Numbered from the stretch's first letter, positions 45,160 through 53,909 are shown. The stretch: DNA of 64,000 nucleotides from Methanofollis liminatans DSM 4140 (GCF_000275865.1 NZ_CM001555.1:1285521-1349520), one strand, 5' to 3'. The notes: a model not told the origin generated them from the letters alone. Numbers and translations are program-made.

Positions 45160-45188
45160 TCTCAATTAGTACTAACCGCGATTAGGGT
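45153..45188. promoter_or_regulatory. Two tandem CTAA-N6-TTAG dyads, operator-like
   Basis: GTACTAAT-CTCA-ATTAGTAC is a perfect 8-bp inverted repeat. CTAA-N6-TTAG (45156-45169) is repeated exactly 16 bases later (45172-45185). Regular spacing of dyads suggests a regulator bound to consecutive sites. It lies about 550 bases before the MFS gene, so the target is unclear. Confidence 0.35.
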
Positions 45189-45731
45189 CTTTGTCGATCC
45201 CTCTCGACCAGCCGGAGAGATGCCGCAAACTGTTATACCCAGTGCGATTCCGCCCGTCCCCCCTCCCTTCGTTTCGATGCAGCAGCCCTCAAAGGAGGGA
45301 AAAACAACCCCGAGAGAGCGATCTCAGAAGGTCTTCGACCCGATCAGAGAGCCAGCCTGCCAGCGGTGGATAGCGGACGGCGCAAGCCTGATTGAAAATG
45401 CAGAACAGGGAAGTACAGAAATGCCAGACAACGGTATGATGAATGGCAGCCCCCGGATTGAATCGTGCGCCAACACAAGTTCAGGGAGGACCGCCATCAC
45501 GAGATTGGCATGCAAAGAGATAAATCTCTCGGATCCGGTGCCTCGTACCTGGTGCCGCTGGCGAGATCGGTCGTTCGAGGGCTGCAGTCTCATCCAGGAG
45601 CAGGTTCATTGGCGCCGGTCCTGGAAGACTGCCTGGATGTTTCACGCCAGCCCCCCCTTTTTTGCCGGGAGCCGTCACACTGATGCTCAAGAAGAGCAGA
45701 AAAGAATAGAGAACTTAAATAGGCAGATACC

Positions 45732-47126
45732 GTGAAACCCCCTTTCAATGTAACAGACCCCCGCTACCACCTCTGCGCCCTCGTCGTCCTGAGCGCCGTC
45801 GTCGTCACCGTCATGTTCACCGAGGCGATGCTCACGCCGGCCCTCCCCCTGATACAGGACGAGTTCGGGATCTCGGGCGTCTGGACCTCGCTGATCCTCA
45901 CGTCCGTCCTCCTCGTCGGGGCGATCATCACGCCGGTCATCGGAAAGTGCGGCGACCTCTTCGGGAAGAAGCGGATGATGCTCGTCTGCATCGCCATCTA
46001 CGCCGCCGGCGTCGTCGCCAGCGGGTGGGCCACCGACATTGGAAGCCTCCTTCTCTTCCGGGCCCTCCAGGGCACCGGCCTCGGGATGTTCCCCCTCTGC
46101 TATGCCCTGATCCGTGAGCAGTTCCCGCCCGAGCGGGTGCCGGTCGCCGTCGGGACGATCGCTGCCATGTTCGGGGCCGGAACCCTCCTCGGGATCTTTG
46201 TCGGTTCATGGATCGTCGGACTGTATAGCTGGCGGATGACCTTCCACCTGGTCGCCCCGGCCGTATTCATTCTCCTGGCGCTGACGGCGATCGTGATCAT
46301 TCCATCCCCGCCCAGGGCAGGCGCACCGATCGACCGTGCCGGGATGGCGGCCTTCACCCTCACCCTCCTCTCCTTCGTCCTCGCCCTCACCCTTGGAGGG
46401 ACGGCAGGATGGTCGTCGCCGGGCATTCTGCTCCTCATCCTCATGACGGCCGTCTTCGGCGCACTCTTCGTACGGGTCGAGGCCGTGGCCGAGGAGCCGA
46501 TGCTCGACCTCTCCATGGTGCAGAAACTCCCGGTGCTCATCGCCCTCGTGATCGGGCTCATCGTCGTCATGGCGACCTTCATGCTCATCCAGACCCTCCC
46601 CTACCTCATCGAGAGCCCGACCGGCCTCGGCCTCCCGGCCCTGGCCGTCGGGCTGATCCTGATGCCGGGCTCGGTCGCCGATATGATCTCGGGCCCTGCG
46701 ACCGGGGCGATGGTCGGCAGGTGGGGGGTGCGCCCGGCGATGGTCCTTGGATCGGCCCTCCTTCTCGTCGGGGCCCTCCTCTATCTCTTCACCGGCCCAT
46801 CGGTTGCAGTCCTGGTGATTGCCGGAGTTCTCTTCAATGCCGGCATGTCGGTCACCCTCACCGGCAACACGATCATCGTCATCAGGGCGGCGGATGCAGC
46901 CGATACCGGGGCATGGACCGCCGTCTACCACACCTCGCAGAACATCGGCGGAATGATCGGGCCGGTGATCGCCGGCGCATTCCTCACCGGTTTTGCGGTG
47001 AATGTGCCCGGGTGGACGGCGCCCATGCCATCGACGGAGGCGTTCCACCTCGTGTTCGTGGCGATCTCGGTCCTATCTCTCGCCACGCTTCTCCTCTCCC
47101 TGCGGGTGAGGGACAGCGAAACCTGA
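45732..47126 (+). CDS. MFS multidrug-efflux-type transporter
   Basis: 464 aa integral membrane protein with about 14 hydrophobic segments, of the drug:H+ antiporter (DHA2/EmrB-QacA) type. The motif-A-like loop GKCGDLFGKKRMMLVC (about residues 75-90) follows the second segment, and RALQGTGLGMFPLCYALI (about 110-127) is the motif-B/C region. The start appears to be GTG. The substrate cannot be told from sequence. GC-rich, like the core genes to its right. Confidence 0.85.
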   Translation: MKPPFNVTDPRYHLCALVVLSAVVVTVMFTEAMLTPALPLIQDEFGISGVWTSLILTSVLLVGAIITPVIGKCGDLFGKKRMMLVCIAIYAAGVVASGWATDIGSLLLFRALQGTGLGMFPLCYALIREQFPPERVPVAVGTIAAMFGAGTLLGIFVGSWIVGLYSWRMTFHLVAPAVFILLALTAIVIIPSPPRAGAPIDRAGMAAFTLTLLSFVLALTLGGTAGWSSPGILLLILMTAVFGALFVRVEAVAEEPMLDLSMVQKLPVLIALVIGLIVVMATFMLIQTLPYLIESPTGLGLPALAVGLILMPGSVADMISGPATGAMVGRWGVRPAMVLGSALLLVGALLYLFTGPSVAVLVIAGVLFNAGMSVTLTGNTIIVIRAADAADTGAWTAVYHTSQNIGGMIGPVIAGAFLTGFAVNVPGWTAPMPSTEAFHLVFVAISVLSLATLLLSLRVRDSET

Positions 47127-47180
47127 TGGCGGTCGTTCAGGGCCGGACACTTTTTGTGCGCAGGCGCCAGAGGGAGGAGC

Positions 47181-48515
47181 ATGGTCCAGCCCGAACGCAT
47201 CAGCCCCCTGAACGGTCGCGAGGCCGTTGCAGGGGAGTACGTGCTCTACTGGATGCAATCCTCGCAGAGGGCGGGGGAAAACCCTGCGCTCGAGTACTCC
47301 GTCGAACGGGCGAACAGCATCAATAAGCCGGTTTATGTCTGTTTCGGCCTGGACGTCTCCTATCCAGAGGCGAACCGCCGTTCCTTTGCGTTCATGCTCG
47401 AAGGTCTCCGGGAGACCGGCGAGGACCTGAAGGTGCGGGGCATCCCCTTCTTCGTACGTGAGGGGCCGCCGTACGAGGTGGCGGCGGCGTTCGGCGAGGC
47501 GGCCTGCCTGGTCGTCACCGACCGCGGCTACCTCCGCCACCTCAACGCGTGGAGGGAGCGGGTTGCAGCGGCGGTCCCCTGCCCGGTCATCACCGTCGAA
47601 TCCGGTGTCGTTGTCCCGGTGGAAGTGGCGTCGGGAAAAGAGGAGTGGTCGGCGGCGACGTTCAGGCCGAAGATCCTGCGCCAGCTCGAGACGTACCTTA
47701 TCCCGGTGAAAGAGCGGCAGGTGAACGTGCCTCTCCAGCCGGACGAGGTTGCAGATGCAGGTGTGCCGGCGGTCGATCGCCTTTTAGTCGACGGAAGCGT
47801 CCCTGCAGGCATGTTTGCCGGCGGGACGGCAGAGGCACGCCGCCACCTGGGGATCTTCTGCTCTGAGCGCCTCTCCGCGTATGAGGACGGGCGAAACGAT
47901 CCAAACAGGGATGTGCTCTCAGATCTGAGCCCGTATCTCCATTTCGGGCAGATCTCCCCGGTCGAGATCGCCCTCGCCGTCAGGGCGACCGGGATGCCGG
48001 CGGCCCGGGCCTACCTGGAGGAGGCGATCGTCCGCCGGGAGCTTGCGGTGAACTTCGTCAGGTACAACCCGGGGTATGACGCCTACGATGGGTTGCCGCA
48101 GTGGGCGAAACAGACCCTCGCCGACCATGCCCGCGACCAGAGGGAGTACATCTATACGCTCCGGGAACTTGAAGAGGGGCGGACTCATGACCAATACTGG
48201 AACGCCGCCCAGCGGCAGATGGTGGTCACCGGAAAAATGCACGGCTACATGCGGATGTACTGGGGAAAAAAGATCCTGGAATGGTCGGAGACGCCTGAAG
48301 ACGCATACCGGGCGGCGCTCTACCTGAACAACCGCTACGAGATCGACGGGCGGAACCCGAACGGCTATGCCGGCGTGGCATGGTGTTTCGGGAAACACGA
48401 CCGCCCCTGGAAAGAGCGTGCGATCTTTGGAAAAATCCGGTACATGAATGCGAACGGGCTGAAGAGAAAGTTTGACGCCGACCGGTATGCAGAAACCTTC
48501 CCGCCGGAAACCTGA
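47181..48515 (+). CDS. phr: Class II CPD photolyase
   Basis: 444 aa, light-driven repair of cyclobutane pyrimidine dimers using FAD. The class II marks are visible: VLYWMQSSQR near the N terminus, FAD-domain phrases DLSPYLHFGQISPVEIA and FVRYNPGYDAYDGLPQWA, and the conserved end region MRMYWGKKILEW and YEIDGRNPNGYAGVAWCFGK. Start at the ATG with GGGAGGAGC just before it; an upstream in-frame extension is rejected. Class II enzymes are usual in methanogens. Confidence 0.93.
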   Translation: MVQPERISPLNGREAVAGEYVLYWMQSSQRAGENPALEYSVERANSINKPVYVCFGLDVSYPEANRRSFAFMLEGLRETGEDLKVRGIPFFVREGPPYEVAAAFGEAACLVVTDRGYLRHLNAWRERVAAAVPCPVITVESGVVVPVEVASGKEEWSAATFRPKILRQLETYLIPVKERQVNVPLQPDEVADAGVPAVDRLLVDGSVPAGMFAGGTAEARRHLGIFCSERLSAYEDGRNDPNRDVLSDLSPYLHFGQISPVEIALAVRATGMPAARAYLEEAIVRRELAVNFVRYNPGYDAYDGLPQWAKQTLADHARDQREYIYTLRELEEGRTHDQYWNAAQRQMVVTGKMHGYMRMYWGKKILEWSETPEDAYRAALYLNNRYEIDGRNPNGYAGVAWCFGKHDRPWKERAIFGKIRYMNANGLKRKFDADRYAETFPPET

Positions 48516-48536
48516 AAAAAGAGGAGCGCCGGGCCC

Positions 48537-48992
48537 TTACCAGGACTCGGGGAAGGCCATGCCGGTGTAGATGTCCTCAAGGCGCGCCTTGTGCCCCCGC
48601 TCCATCTTCGCCAGCTCAAGGAAGACGTTCTTCTGTTCGGCGTCGGTGCTGAGGTCGGCGAACTGCTCGTACATCTCCATCGCGTCCTCTTCCCGCTTTA
48701 TGGCGAGTTCTATCCCCTCGACCGGCTTCATATCGACGGTCGGGTTCGGCCGCTCGATCGTCGCCGAGACCTTGTAGTCCCTGGCCTCATTGAATTTCAA
48801 CTTCTTTGCGCCGCCCGAGAGATAGCCTTCGAGCAGTTTCCTGTGGCCTTTCTCTTCCTCGGCAAGTTCTGAAAAGATCTTCTTGAGGTTTGCATCGTTC
48901 ACTTTTTCATAGACCGACTGGTAAAACACGTAGGCCTCGACCTCTTTGTCGATCGCCTGTGCAATGATCTTTTTGTACTCTTCCGTGTCCAT
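48537..48992 (-). CDS. Rubrerythrin-like ferritin-fold diiron protein (no rubredoxin domain)
   Basis: 151 aa four-helix bundle with the diiron ligands in EVEAYVFYQ, AEEEKGHRKLLE, REEDAMEMYEQF and MERGHKARLED. The usual C-terminal rubredoxin domain is missing. Probably peroxide reduction or iron handling in this anaerobe. Start at ATG 48992, preceded by GGGGGATT and a strong BRE/TATA promoter; the longer frame is rejected because it reaches into the 5' leader. Confidence 0.85.
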   Translation of the reverse strand: MDTEEYKKIIAQAIDKEVEAYVFYQSVYEKVNDANLKKIFSELAEEEKGHRKLLEGYLSGGAKKLKFNEARDYKVSATIERPNPTVDMKPVEGIELAIKREEDAMEMYEQFADLSTDAEQKNVFLELAKMERGHKARLEDIYTGMAFPESW

Positions 48993-49037
48993 CTGACAAT
49001 CCCCCCGTACGGGCAGAGAGATTGGCAACAGTTAAGC

Positions 49038-49050
49038 ATATATAGTTTCC
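49038..49050 (-). promoter_or_regulatory. BRE/TATA promoter of the rubrerythrin-like gene
   Basis: Minus strand reads GGGGAAACTATATATGC: BRE-like GGGAAAC plus TATATAT. About 50 bases before the ATG, leaving a short leader that holds the ribosome site. The block is almost identical to that before the ferritin-like gene at 53935. Confidence 0.65.
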
Positions 49051-49120
49051 CCAGAGCCCGGGAATGCGGCCACCTCAACCTATTTTACAGCGCCCTGCCC
49101 TGATCATAAGGGAGGGTACC

Positions 49121-49999
49121 ATGCCGTTTTCTGATACGCATGCCGACTACATCAGGCAGTTCGAGCGGGCGCTTGCGGCGCACGGCCGCGGCCCTGAGGC
49201 ATGTGCCGCCCTCCGTCTGGTGATCTGCCACTATTTCAGGCATCATGGACGGCAGATGGCATGGCGGGAGACAGAGGATCCGTACCACATCTTCGTCTCA
49301 GAGGTGATGCTCCAGCAGACGCAGGTGGAGCGGGTGCAGGTGAAGTATCCTCTCTTCATCGAGCGGTTCCCTGACTTTGCCTCGCTTGCGGCGGCCGGTA
49401 CAGAAGACCTCCTGGCGGTATGGCAGGGCATGGGCTACAACAGGAGGGCGCTCTCCCTCAGGAAGGCGGCGCAGATGGTCGTCGATATCTATGGCGGCGC
49501 ACTCCCCCGCACCGTCGAGGACCTCCAGACCCTGCCCGGCATTGGAAGGGCCACGGCCTCTTCAATCGCCGCCTTTGCATTCAACGCCCCGACGGTCTTT
49601 ATCGAGACGAACATCCGTCGCGTCTGCATCCACTTCTTCTTCAGGGACAGCACGGACGTCACCGACGCCGAGATCCTCCCGCTCGTGGCGATGACCCTCG
49701 ACCGGAAGCACCCGCGGGAGTTTTACTGGGGCATTATGGACTATGGAACGATGCTCAAGAAACGGTATCCAAACCCGAACCGGCGGAGCGCCTCCTATGC
49801 AAAGCAGACGAAGTTCGAAGGTTCAGACCGGCAGATCCGGGGGAAGGTGCTCAGGATCCTTCTCAAAACAGGTCGCCACGATCCCTCCTCCCTCTTCAGG
49901 GAGGCGGGAGTGGACCCGGAAAAGGGAGAGGCTATCCTTCAGAAGCTGATTTCTGAGGGGTTTGTGGCAGAGGAAGACGGAACATACCGTCTCCGGTGA
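49121..49999 (+). CDS. MutY-like HhH-GPD DNA glycosylase lacking the iron-sulfur cluster
   Basis: 292 aa. N-terminal MutY-type signature with the proton-donor glutamate: YHIFVSEVMLQQTQVERV (about residues 57-74). The helix-hairpin-helix is LPGIGRATASSIAAF; it has no lysine, so no lyase chemistry of the Nth type. The position of the catalytic Asp of the HhH-GPD motif is Glu (FIETNIRRV instead of a D-G-N phrase). No cysteine cluster follows. Unlike E. coli MutY there is no 8-oxoG-sensing C domain, only a small winged-helix-like end. Good GGAGGGT site before the ATG. Likely base-excision repair; substrate uncertain. Confidence 0.8.
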   Translation: MPFSDTHADYIRQFERALAAHGRGPEACAALRLVICHYFRHHGRQMAWRETEDPYHIFVSEVMLQQTQVERVQVKYPLFIERFPDFASLAAAGTEDLLAVWQGMGYNRRALSLRKAAQMVVDIYGGALPRTVEDLQTLPGIGRATASSIAAFAFNAPTVFIETNIRRVCIHFFFRDSTDVTDAEILPLVAMTLDRKHPREFYWGIMDYGTMLKKRYPNPNRRSASYAKQTKFEGSDRQIRGKVLRILLKTGRHDPSSLFREAGVDPEKGEAILQKLISEGFVAEEDGTYRLR

Positions 50000-51368
50000 G
50001 CAGGGGAACGAGGCCGCCGCCCGGCGTCCCCCTTTCATCCTCTTCAGGCGCCGCAATGATCCCGTAGGCCGTCAGGGCATAGGGGGATCTGCCCTCAAAG
50101 ACCAGACGGCCTTCGGGGTCGTATCCAATAAACGAGGTGGGAATCATCTCGACCAGGAAAGGAACGCTATCGAGAGCATCAGGATGTGCCGCCACCATCA
50201 CCACCCCCTCCTGATCGCCGTGTGCGGCAACCCATTCAGGCCCCACGGTCATCCGCACCATAACCGGCGCCTTTTGATCGGCCTCTTCGCTCACGATACC
50301 GGCGATCGAGACGCCGTCGAAATCATGGGCGATGGTCGGGACCTCGCCGGTATCGGCCATAATATATGCTTTCATCAGGTAGGGATCGGCTACGGCCCTG
50401 GAGGCTGCCGCATCCTGGAGGTCAGCCTCAGGGTCGTCTACGGAAACCGGCGCACGTATTCCCTCAAGGAAATGAACGGCCGGTGCACCGGAACCGACGC
50501 CGAGGGCGATCCTCCTCCCGTCCGGCGTCATCGCCACCCCCTGGACGGTGTTCCCGGCGTCATAGCGCCAGACCAGGTTCCCCTCCCGGTCCAGGAGGAG
50601 CAGGCCGGTGCCGGCGGCGGCCGCCACATACTCTCCGCCGGTCGAGACCGAGACGTCGAATACCCGTTCACCGACGATGTAGTGCCAGAGCAGGACACCA
50701 TCCTGATCAAAGAAATAGATCACCTTGTCGAGGGAACCGGCCGCCACATATTCGCCTTCAGGTGAGACCGAGACCCCCATCACCGTCTTTCCGGTCTCGT
50801 ACGACCAGAGGGGGACGCCCCGGTTGTCGAAGAAATACAGGCGCTCGTCCTTGGACCCGGCGGCCAGGTACGACCCGTCCGATGAGAGCGACAGGGAGAC
50901 GGCGTCGTCGTCGAGTTCCGCGGTCCAGAGCTCCTGACCACCTGCGGTATAGAGGGCGACCGTGCTGTCGTCGTAGCCGGCGGCAAGGTAGGCGCCGTCG
51001 GCAGAGAGGGCGGTGCTGTAGGCGAAAAATCCCGTATCAAAGTTTGATATGATCTCGCCGTTCCTGTCGAAGAGGCGGACTTTATCAGATGCGGCGGCGA
51101 CAAAACGGCCGTCGCCCGATATCGAGACCTGATAGACCGGGCACCCGGTCGGATAGTTCCAGACCTCGGTGCCGTTCTCGTCGAAGACCCTGACGCCCCC
51201 TGTATCACGGGTCCCTGCCACGATCAGGCCGCCATCTGTCGTCACTGCTGTAGATGTCACGCCCCCGCCGACGGCAATGCTCCAGAGAGGGCCGGCCATT
51301 TCTTCTCCCGAGGCCGCCGGGACGATCAGAAGGGTCAGAACGCCAAGAACCATGAATACTTTTTTCAG
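49932..51368 (-). CDS. Secreted beta-propeller protein with WD/PQQ-type repeats (probable CTG start)
   Basis: About 478 aa. A signal peptide (KKVFMVLGVLTLLIVPAASG) is followed by seven or so repeats of about 40 residues. Each repeats the pattern seen in SLSLSSDGSYLAAGSKDERLYFFD, i.e. a blade strand, SxDGxYLAAG, then FDxxG. A C-terminal domain of about 150 residues is unrecognised. The ribosome site GGGGTGG lies four bases before CTG 51368, which puts two lysines at the N terminus; the first ATG is five codons later (51353) and is too far from that site. Its 3' end overlaps the glycosylase gene by 68 bases (convergent). Extracellular binding or sensing role inferred. Confidence 0.75.
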   Translation of the reverse strand: MKKVFMVLGVLTLLIVPAASGEEMAGPLWSIAVGGGVTSTAVTTDGGLIVAGTRDTGGVRVFDENGTEVWNYPTGCPVYQVSISGDGRFVAAASDKVRLFDRNGEIISNFDTGFFAYSTALSADGAYLAAGYDDSTVALYTAGGQELWTAELDDDAVSLSLSSDGSYLAAGSKDERLYFFDNRGVPLWSYETGKTVMGVSVSPEGEYVAAGSLDKVIYFFDQDGVLLWHYIVGERVFDVSVSTGGEYVAAAAGTGLLLLDREGNLVWRYDAGNTVQGVAMTPDGRRIALGVGSGAPAVHFLEGIRAPVSVDDPEADLQDAAASRAVADPYLMKAYIMADTGEVPTIAHDFDGVSIAGIVSEEADQKAPVMVRMTVGPEWVAAHGDQEGVVMVAAHPDALDSVPFLVEMIPTSFIGYDPEGRLVFEGRSPYALTAYGIIAAPEEDERGTPGGGLVPLLTGDGMFRLPLPQTPQKSASEG

Positions 51369-51482
51369 ATTACCACCCCGCGTACACCTGCTGCAGAGCA
51401 GGCGAACATGCAGTATTTTCTGCGAGGCGGGAGGCATTAATCATTGGGATACGCACAAAAAAAAGGAATGTTTCGGCCGCAC

Positions 51483-52100
51483 TCAGGTGAGGGCGGCAAG
51501 CCCGTTGAAGTCGATCATGTTGCCGAAAACCGTCAGATAGTCCTTTTTGCCGTTTGAAACGTCGATGAATACCATGATCCGGTCGTTGATCCCGACATAC
51601 AGGGTGTACTCGTCTGCGGTCTTGTCGACAAACTCCCATGCCGGATAGCCCTTGAAGGTCGTCGACTTCCAGGAGAATTCGGGCGTATCAACAACCGTTG
51701 CCGTCTCCCAGATCGTCCAGTAGCCCTCGGTCATCCCGGCCGTGTCCTGGATGACGACTGTCACCGAGACGTCGGGGTTGGTCGTCTGGGTATAGGTGGC
51801 CTCGGCCCAGCTCCAGTCCTCGCCCCCGCTCGACATTGTCATCCCGTTTTTGTCGCCGGCCTCCCAGTTTGCGGTTGCCGACGGGAGGAATTTAATGAGG
51901 TCGGTGTAGTGGACCGCGGAAACCGAACCGCCCGTGGTGGCACCCCCTGCGGCGGTCGTAACAGGGGTCGATGCTTCGGGCGTCGGGGTAGCGCCCGAGT
52001 CGGAGGAGCCTGTACAGCCTGCTATGCAGGCGATCGCAACGAGCAGCACAAGAAGCCCGGAGAGGAGGGCTGCGGATCTACTAAAGTGTTTTTCGGACAT
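51483..52100 (-). CDS. Lipoprotein, unknown function
   Basis: 205 aa. Signal sequence with lipobox IAGC (LLVLLVAIACIAGC), then a Ser/Thr/Pro/Ala-rich linker, then a globular domain of about 155 residues with alternating strands, containing WSWAEATYTQTTNPDVSVTV. This build is common among lipid-anchored surface proteins of methanogens. Start placed at ATG 52100, nine bases after a GTG also in frame. No family recognised for the domain. Confidence 0.75.
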   Translation of the reverse strand: MSEKHFSRSAALLSGLLVLLVAIACIAGCTGSSDSGATPTPEASTPVTTAAGGATTGGSVSAVHYTDLIKFLPSATANWEAGDKNGMTMSSGGEDWSWAEATYTQTTNPDVSVTVVIQDTAGMTEGYWTIWETATVVDTPEFSWKSTTFKGYPAWEFVDKTADEYTLYVGINDRIMVFIDVSNGKKDYLTVFGNMIDFNGLAALT

Positions 52101-52283
52101 TGCTATCACGCATTCGGGCTTTTGATAACATAGTATTTCAATATTTCTAAAATTATCCGGGACTTTTTTTAGACCGCATCACATTTATTCATGAGAATGG
52201 GATGGCACCGGGATAGCATTGCGGCGAGCACGGAGGAGCAAAACCTTAATATTTTAGGAGTCGAGCGAAGACCGGGAAGAAGG

Positions 52284-52568
52284 ATGCCGAGAGCAGAATG
52301 GAAAGGACAGGTTCTCGCCGAAAGCGGGGATGTGAGGATGGTGGAGGGAAATGTGTATTTTCCTCCGGAATCTGTACGATTTGAGTATCTGAAGGAGTCT
52401 CACACGCGGACAACATGTACCTGGAAGGGGGAGGCGCACTACTATACCGTTGTCGTGGAGGGTCAGGAAAACAGGGACGCTGCATGGTATTATCCCGAAC
52501 CCAAACCGGCGGCCAGAGAAATTCGTAATTATGTGGCCTTCTGGAAGGGTGTGAAGGTGACGGACTGA
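52284..52568 (+). CDS. DUF427 family protein
   Basis: 94 aa, the usual single-domain length: VLAESGDVRMVEGNVYFPPE, CTWKGEAHYYTVVV and AAWYYPEPKPAAREIRNYVA are DUF427 signatures. Function unknown; a small beta-barrel fold is expected. Start chosen at ATG 52284 because upstream codons do not resemble the family. Confidence 0.85.
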   Translation: MPRAEWKGQVLAESGDVRMVEGNVYFPPESVRFEYLKESHTRTTCTWKGEAHYYTVVVEGQENRDAAWYYPEPKPAAREIRNYVAFWKGVKVTD

Positions 52569-52626
52569 GGGACAAATGAAAAGGTATTTAATTGGATGAA
52601 CAGAAAAGGCAATCAGGAGAGCATAC

Positions 52627-53103
52627 ATGGAGATTGTCAAAATCCCAAAGATGGAAAAGGAGGAGTACGATACACTCATTGCCGAGGGCTATATCGCACG
52701 GATCGCCTTTCAGGGTGACAAGTATCCCTACATCGCCCCGTTCCTCTACGTCTTCGACGGTCGGTTTCTCTACTTCCTCTCCACGAAGTACGGAAGAAAG
52801 AATGAGCTCTTCAGGAAAAGTCCGTACGTCTCGGTTGAGGTGGAGAAATACACAAAAGACCTGTCATGTTACACATTTGTAACCATGCAGGGATATCTCA
52901 GGCAGGAGGAGGACTCCATCCAGAAAAAGATCGTCCGGGAGAAGTTTGTGAACATGATCAAGGAAAAGCACCTCTCGATGAATATCCTTGCAGCCCTGGG
53001 CCACAAACCCGGCGACCCGATCGAGTCGATCGCATCGGAAGAACGCTCCAACATCTGGAAGCTGACCGGCGTCGTCGATATCGTGGCCTTGAAAAACCTC
53101 TAA
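52627..53103 (+). CDS. Pyridoxamine 5'-phosphate oxidase-family flavin-binding protein
   Basis: 158 aa split-barrel protein of the PNPOx-like type: YIARIAFQGDKYPYIAPFLY and RFLYFLSTKYGRKNELFRKS are the FMN-binding strands. Many members are flavin reductases or oxygen-stress proteins rather than true PNP oxidases. CAGGAGAG lies just before the ATG. AT-rich TATTTAAT about 40 bases upstream may be its TATA box. Confidence 0.85.
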   Translation: MEIVKIPKMEKEEYDTLIAEGYIARIAFQGDKYPYIAPFLYVFDGRFLYFLSTKYGRKNELFRKSPYVSVEVEKYTKDLSCYTFVTMQGYLRQEEDSIQKKIVREKFVNMIKEKHLSMNILAALGHKPGDPIESIASEERSNIWKLTGVVDIVALKNL

Positions 53104-53105
53104 CC

Positions 53106-53340
53106 TCATTTTTTCTTTTCAAGGCGCCTCTCCATGACTGAAAGGGCACTGTCCACCGCCAGGGCGATCAGGATCGCCGGCACCGCTCCGGAGAGCATTT
53201 TTGTGACATTGCTCCCTGCAAGCCCTTCGAGGATCAGGCTGCCAGGACCGCCACGCTGTTCGTCAGGATGGCAGCAAACCTGATCCCGGCGAAGATCGTC
53301 GGGTAGGCGAGTGAGGTATCCCGCTCCGCCCCGAACGCCC
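53106..53340 (-). pseudogene. Broken end of an osmoprotectant ABC permease
   Basis: One frame reads YPTIFAGIRFAAILTNSVAV and then stops; another continues LEGLAGSNVTKMLSGAVPA and LIALAVDSALSVMERRLEKK to a stop. Joined, they match the C-terminal part of OpuBB/OpuCB-type glycine-betaine permeases. The frame break and missing front show a dead gene. The rest of the transporter is not in the window. Confidence 0.6.
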
Positions 53341-53354
53341 CCACAGGTTGAAGG

Positions 53355-53846
53355 TTATTCCCCGGCAAGGCGGCGGGCGGCGGCGACCATCTCCCTGATC
53401 GCCTCCTCCCCTCCATACCCCTCCCCTCTCAGGCGCACTACTCCCTCCTGGTCGAGGAGAAAGGCCGATGCCGTCGAATGGTCCGCGATCCCCAGGGCGT
53501 TCATGATACCCCTCGTGTTCCCATAGACCGTGACCACCGATCCATGCACTGCAGGGGGGATGCCGGCCCGCATGCCCGCATCGATCATCCCCGAGAGAAA
53601 AAACCCGATCTTCCGGTCGATCACCGGGACTTCGTACCACGCATAGCCGTCCAGCCCCGCGAAGGCATCCCTGAACGGAGAGATCCAGGAGTCCACCCTC
53701 GGCTGAGCCGATCGCTCCATGGCGACGACGACGAGCGTCACCTTCCCGGAAAGATCGTCCGGGAACGTCACCTCATCTCCTGCGAGTGATCGCCCTTTGA
53801 TCGCCGGAAAGCGCTGACCGATCAGAGAAGCGGATATCTGCGCCAT
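53355..53846 (-). CDS. Thioredoxin-fold protein of the peroxiredoxin/ATP10 kind, lacking cysteine
   Basis: 163 aa. The opening IGQRFPAIKGRSLAGDEVTF and VTLVVVAMERSAQPRVDSWI give the redoxin/ATP10-like fold. The protein contains no cysteine, so no peroxidase chemistry of the usual type is possible. The C-terminal strand FLLDQEGVVRLRGEGYGG fits. Function unknown; a chaperone-like role as for ATP10 is one option. Confidence 0.6.
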   Translation of the reverse strand: MAQISASLIGQRFPAIKGRSLAGDEVTFPDDLSGKVTLVVVAMERSAQPRVDSWISPFRDAFAGLDGYAWYEVPVIDRKIGFFLSGMIDAGMRAGIPPAVHGSVVTVYGNTRGIMNALGIADHSTASAFLLDQEGVVRLRGEGYGGEEAIREMVAAARRLAGE

Positions 53847-53893
53847 GCATGCCGATAGACCGCACCCTATATCTCTCTGGCGGTGGCCGCTGA

Positions 53894-53909
53894 GGGAAAC
53901 TATTTATGA
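53894..53909 (+). promoter_or_regulatory. BRE/TATA promoter of the ferritin-like gene
   Basis: GGGAAACTATTTATGA, 26 bases before the ATG. It differs at one position in 15 from the block before the rubrerythrin-like gene (GGGAAACTATATATG). The short distance implies a very short leader. Confidence 0.6.

Larger units (their letters stand above)
44764..45731. other. About 970 bases between the integrase and the MFS gene, with a decayed gene end
   Basis: It contains the integrase promoter, a decayed copy of the AlbA_2 gene's 3' end (44959-45159) and a tandem dyad (45153-45188). A 171-codon frame at 45220-45735 (+) is Pro/Ser-rich with no recognisable domain or ribosome site and is not accepted. 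Confidence 0.45.

Noticed and set aside
45220..45735. 171-codon frame before the MFS gene
   Set aside because: No ribosome site, random-looking Pro/Ser/Arg composition, no family resemblance.
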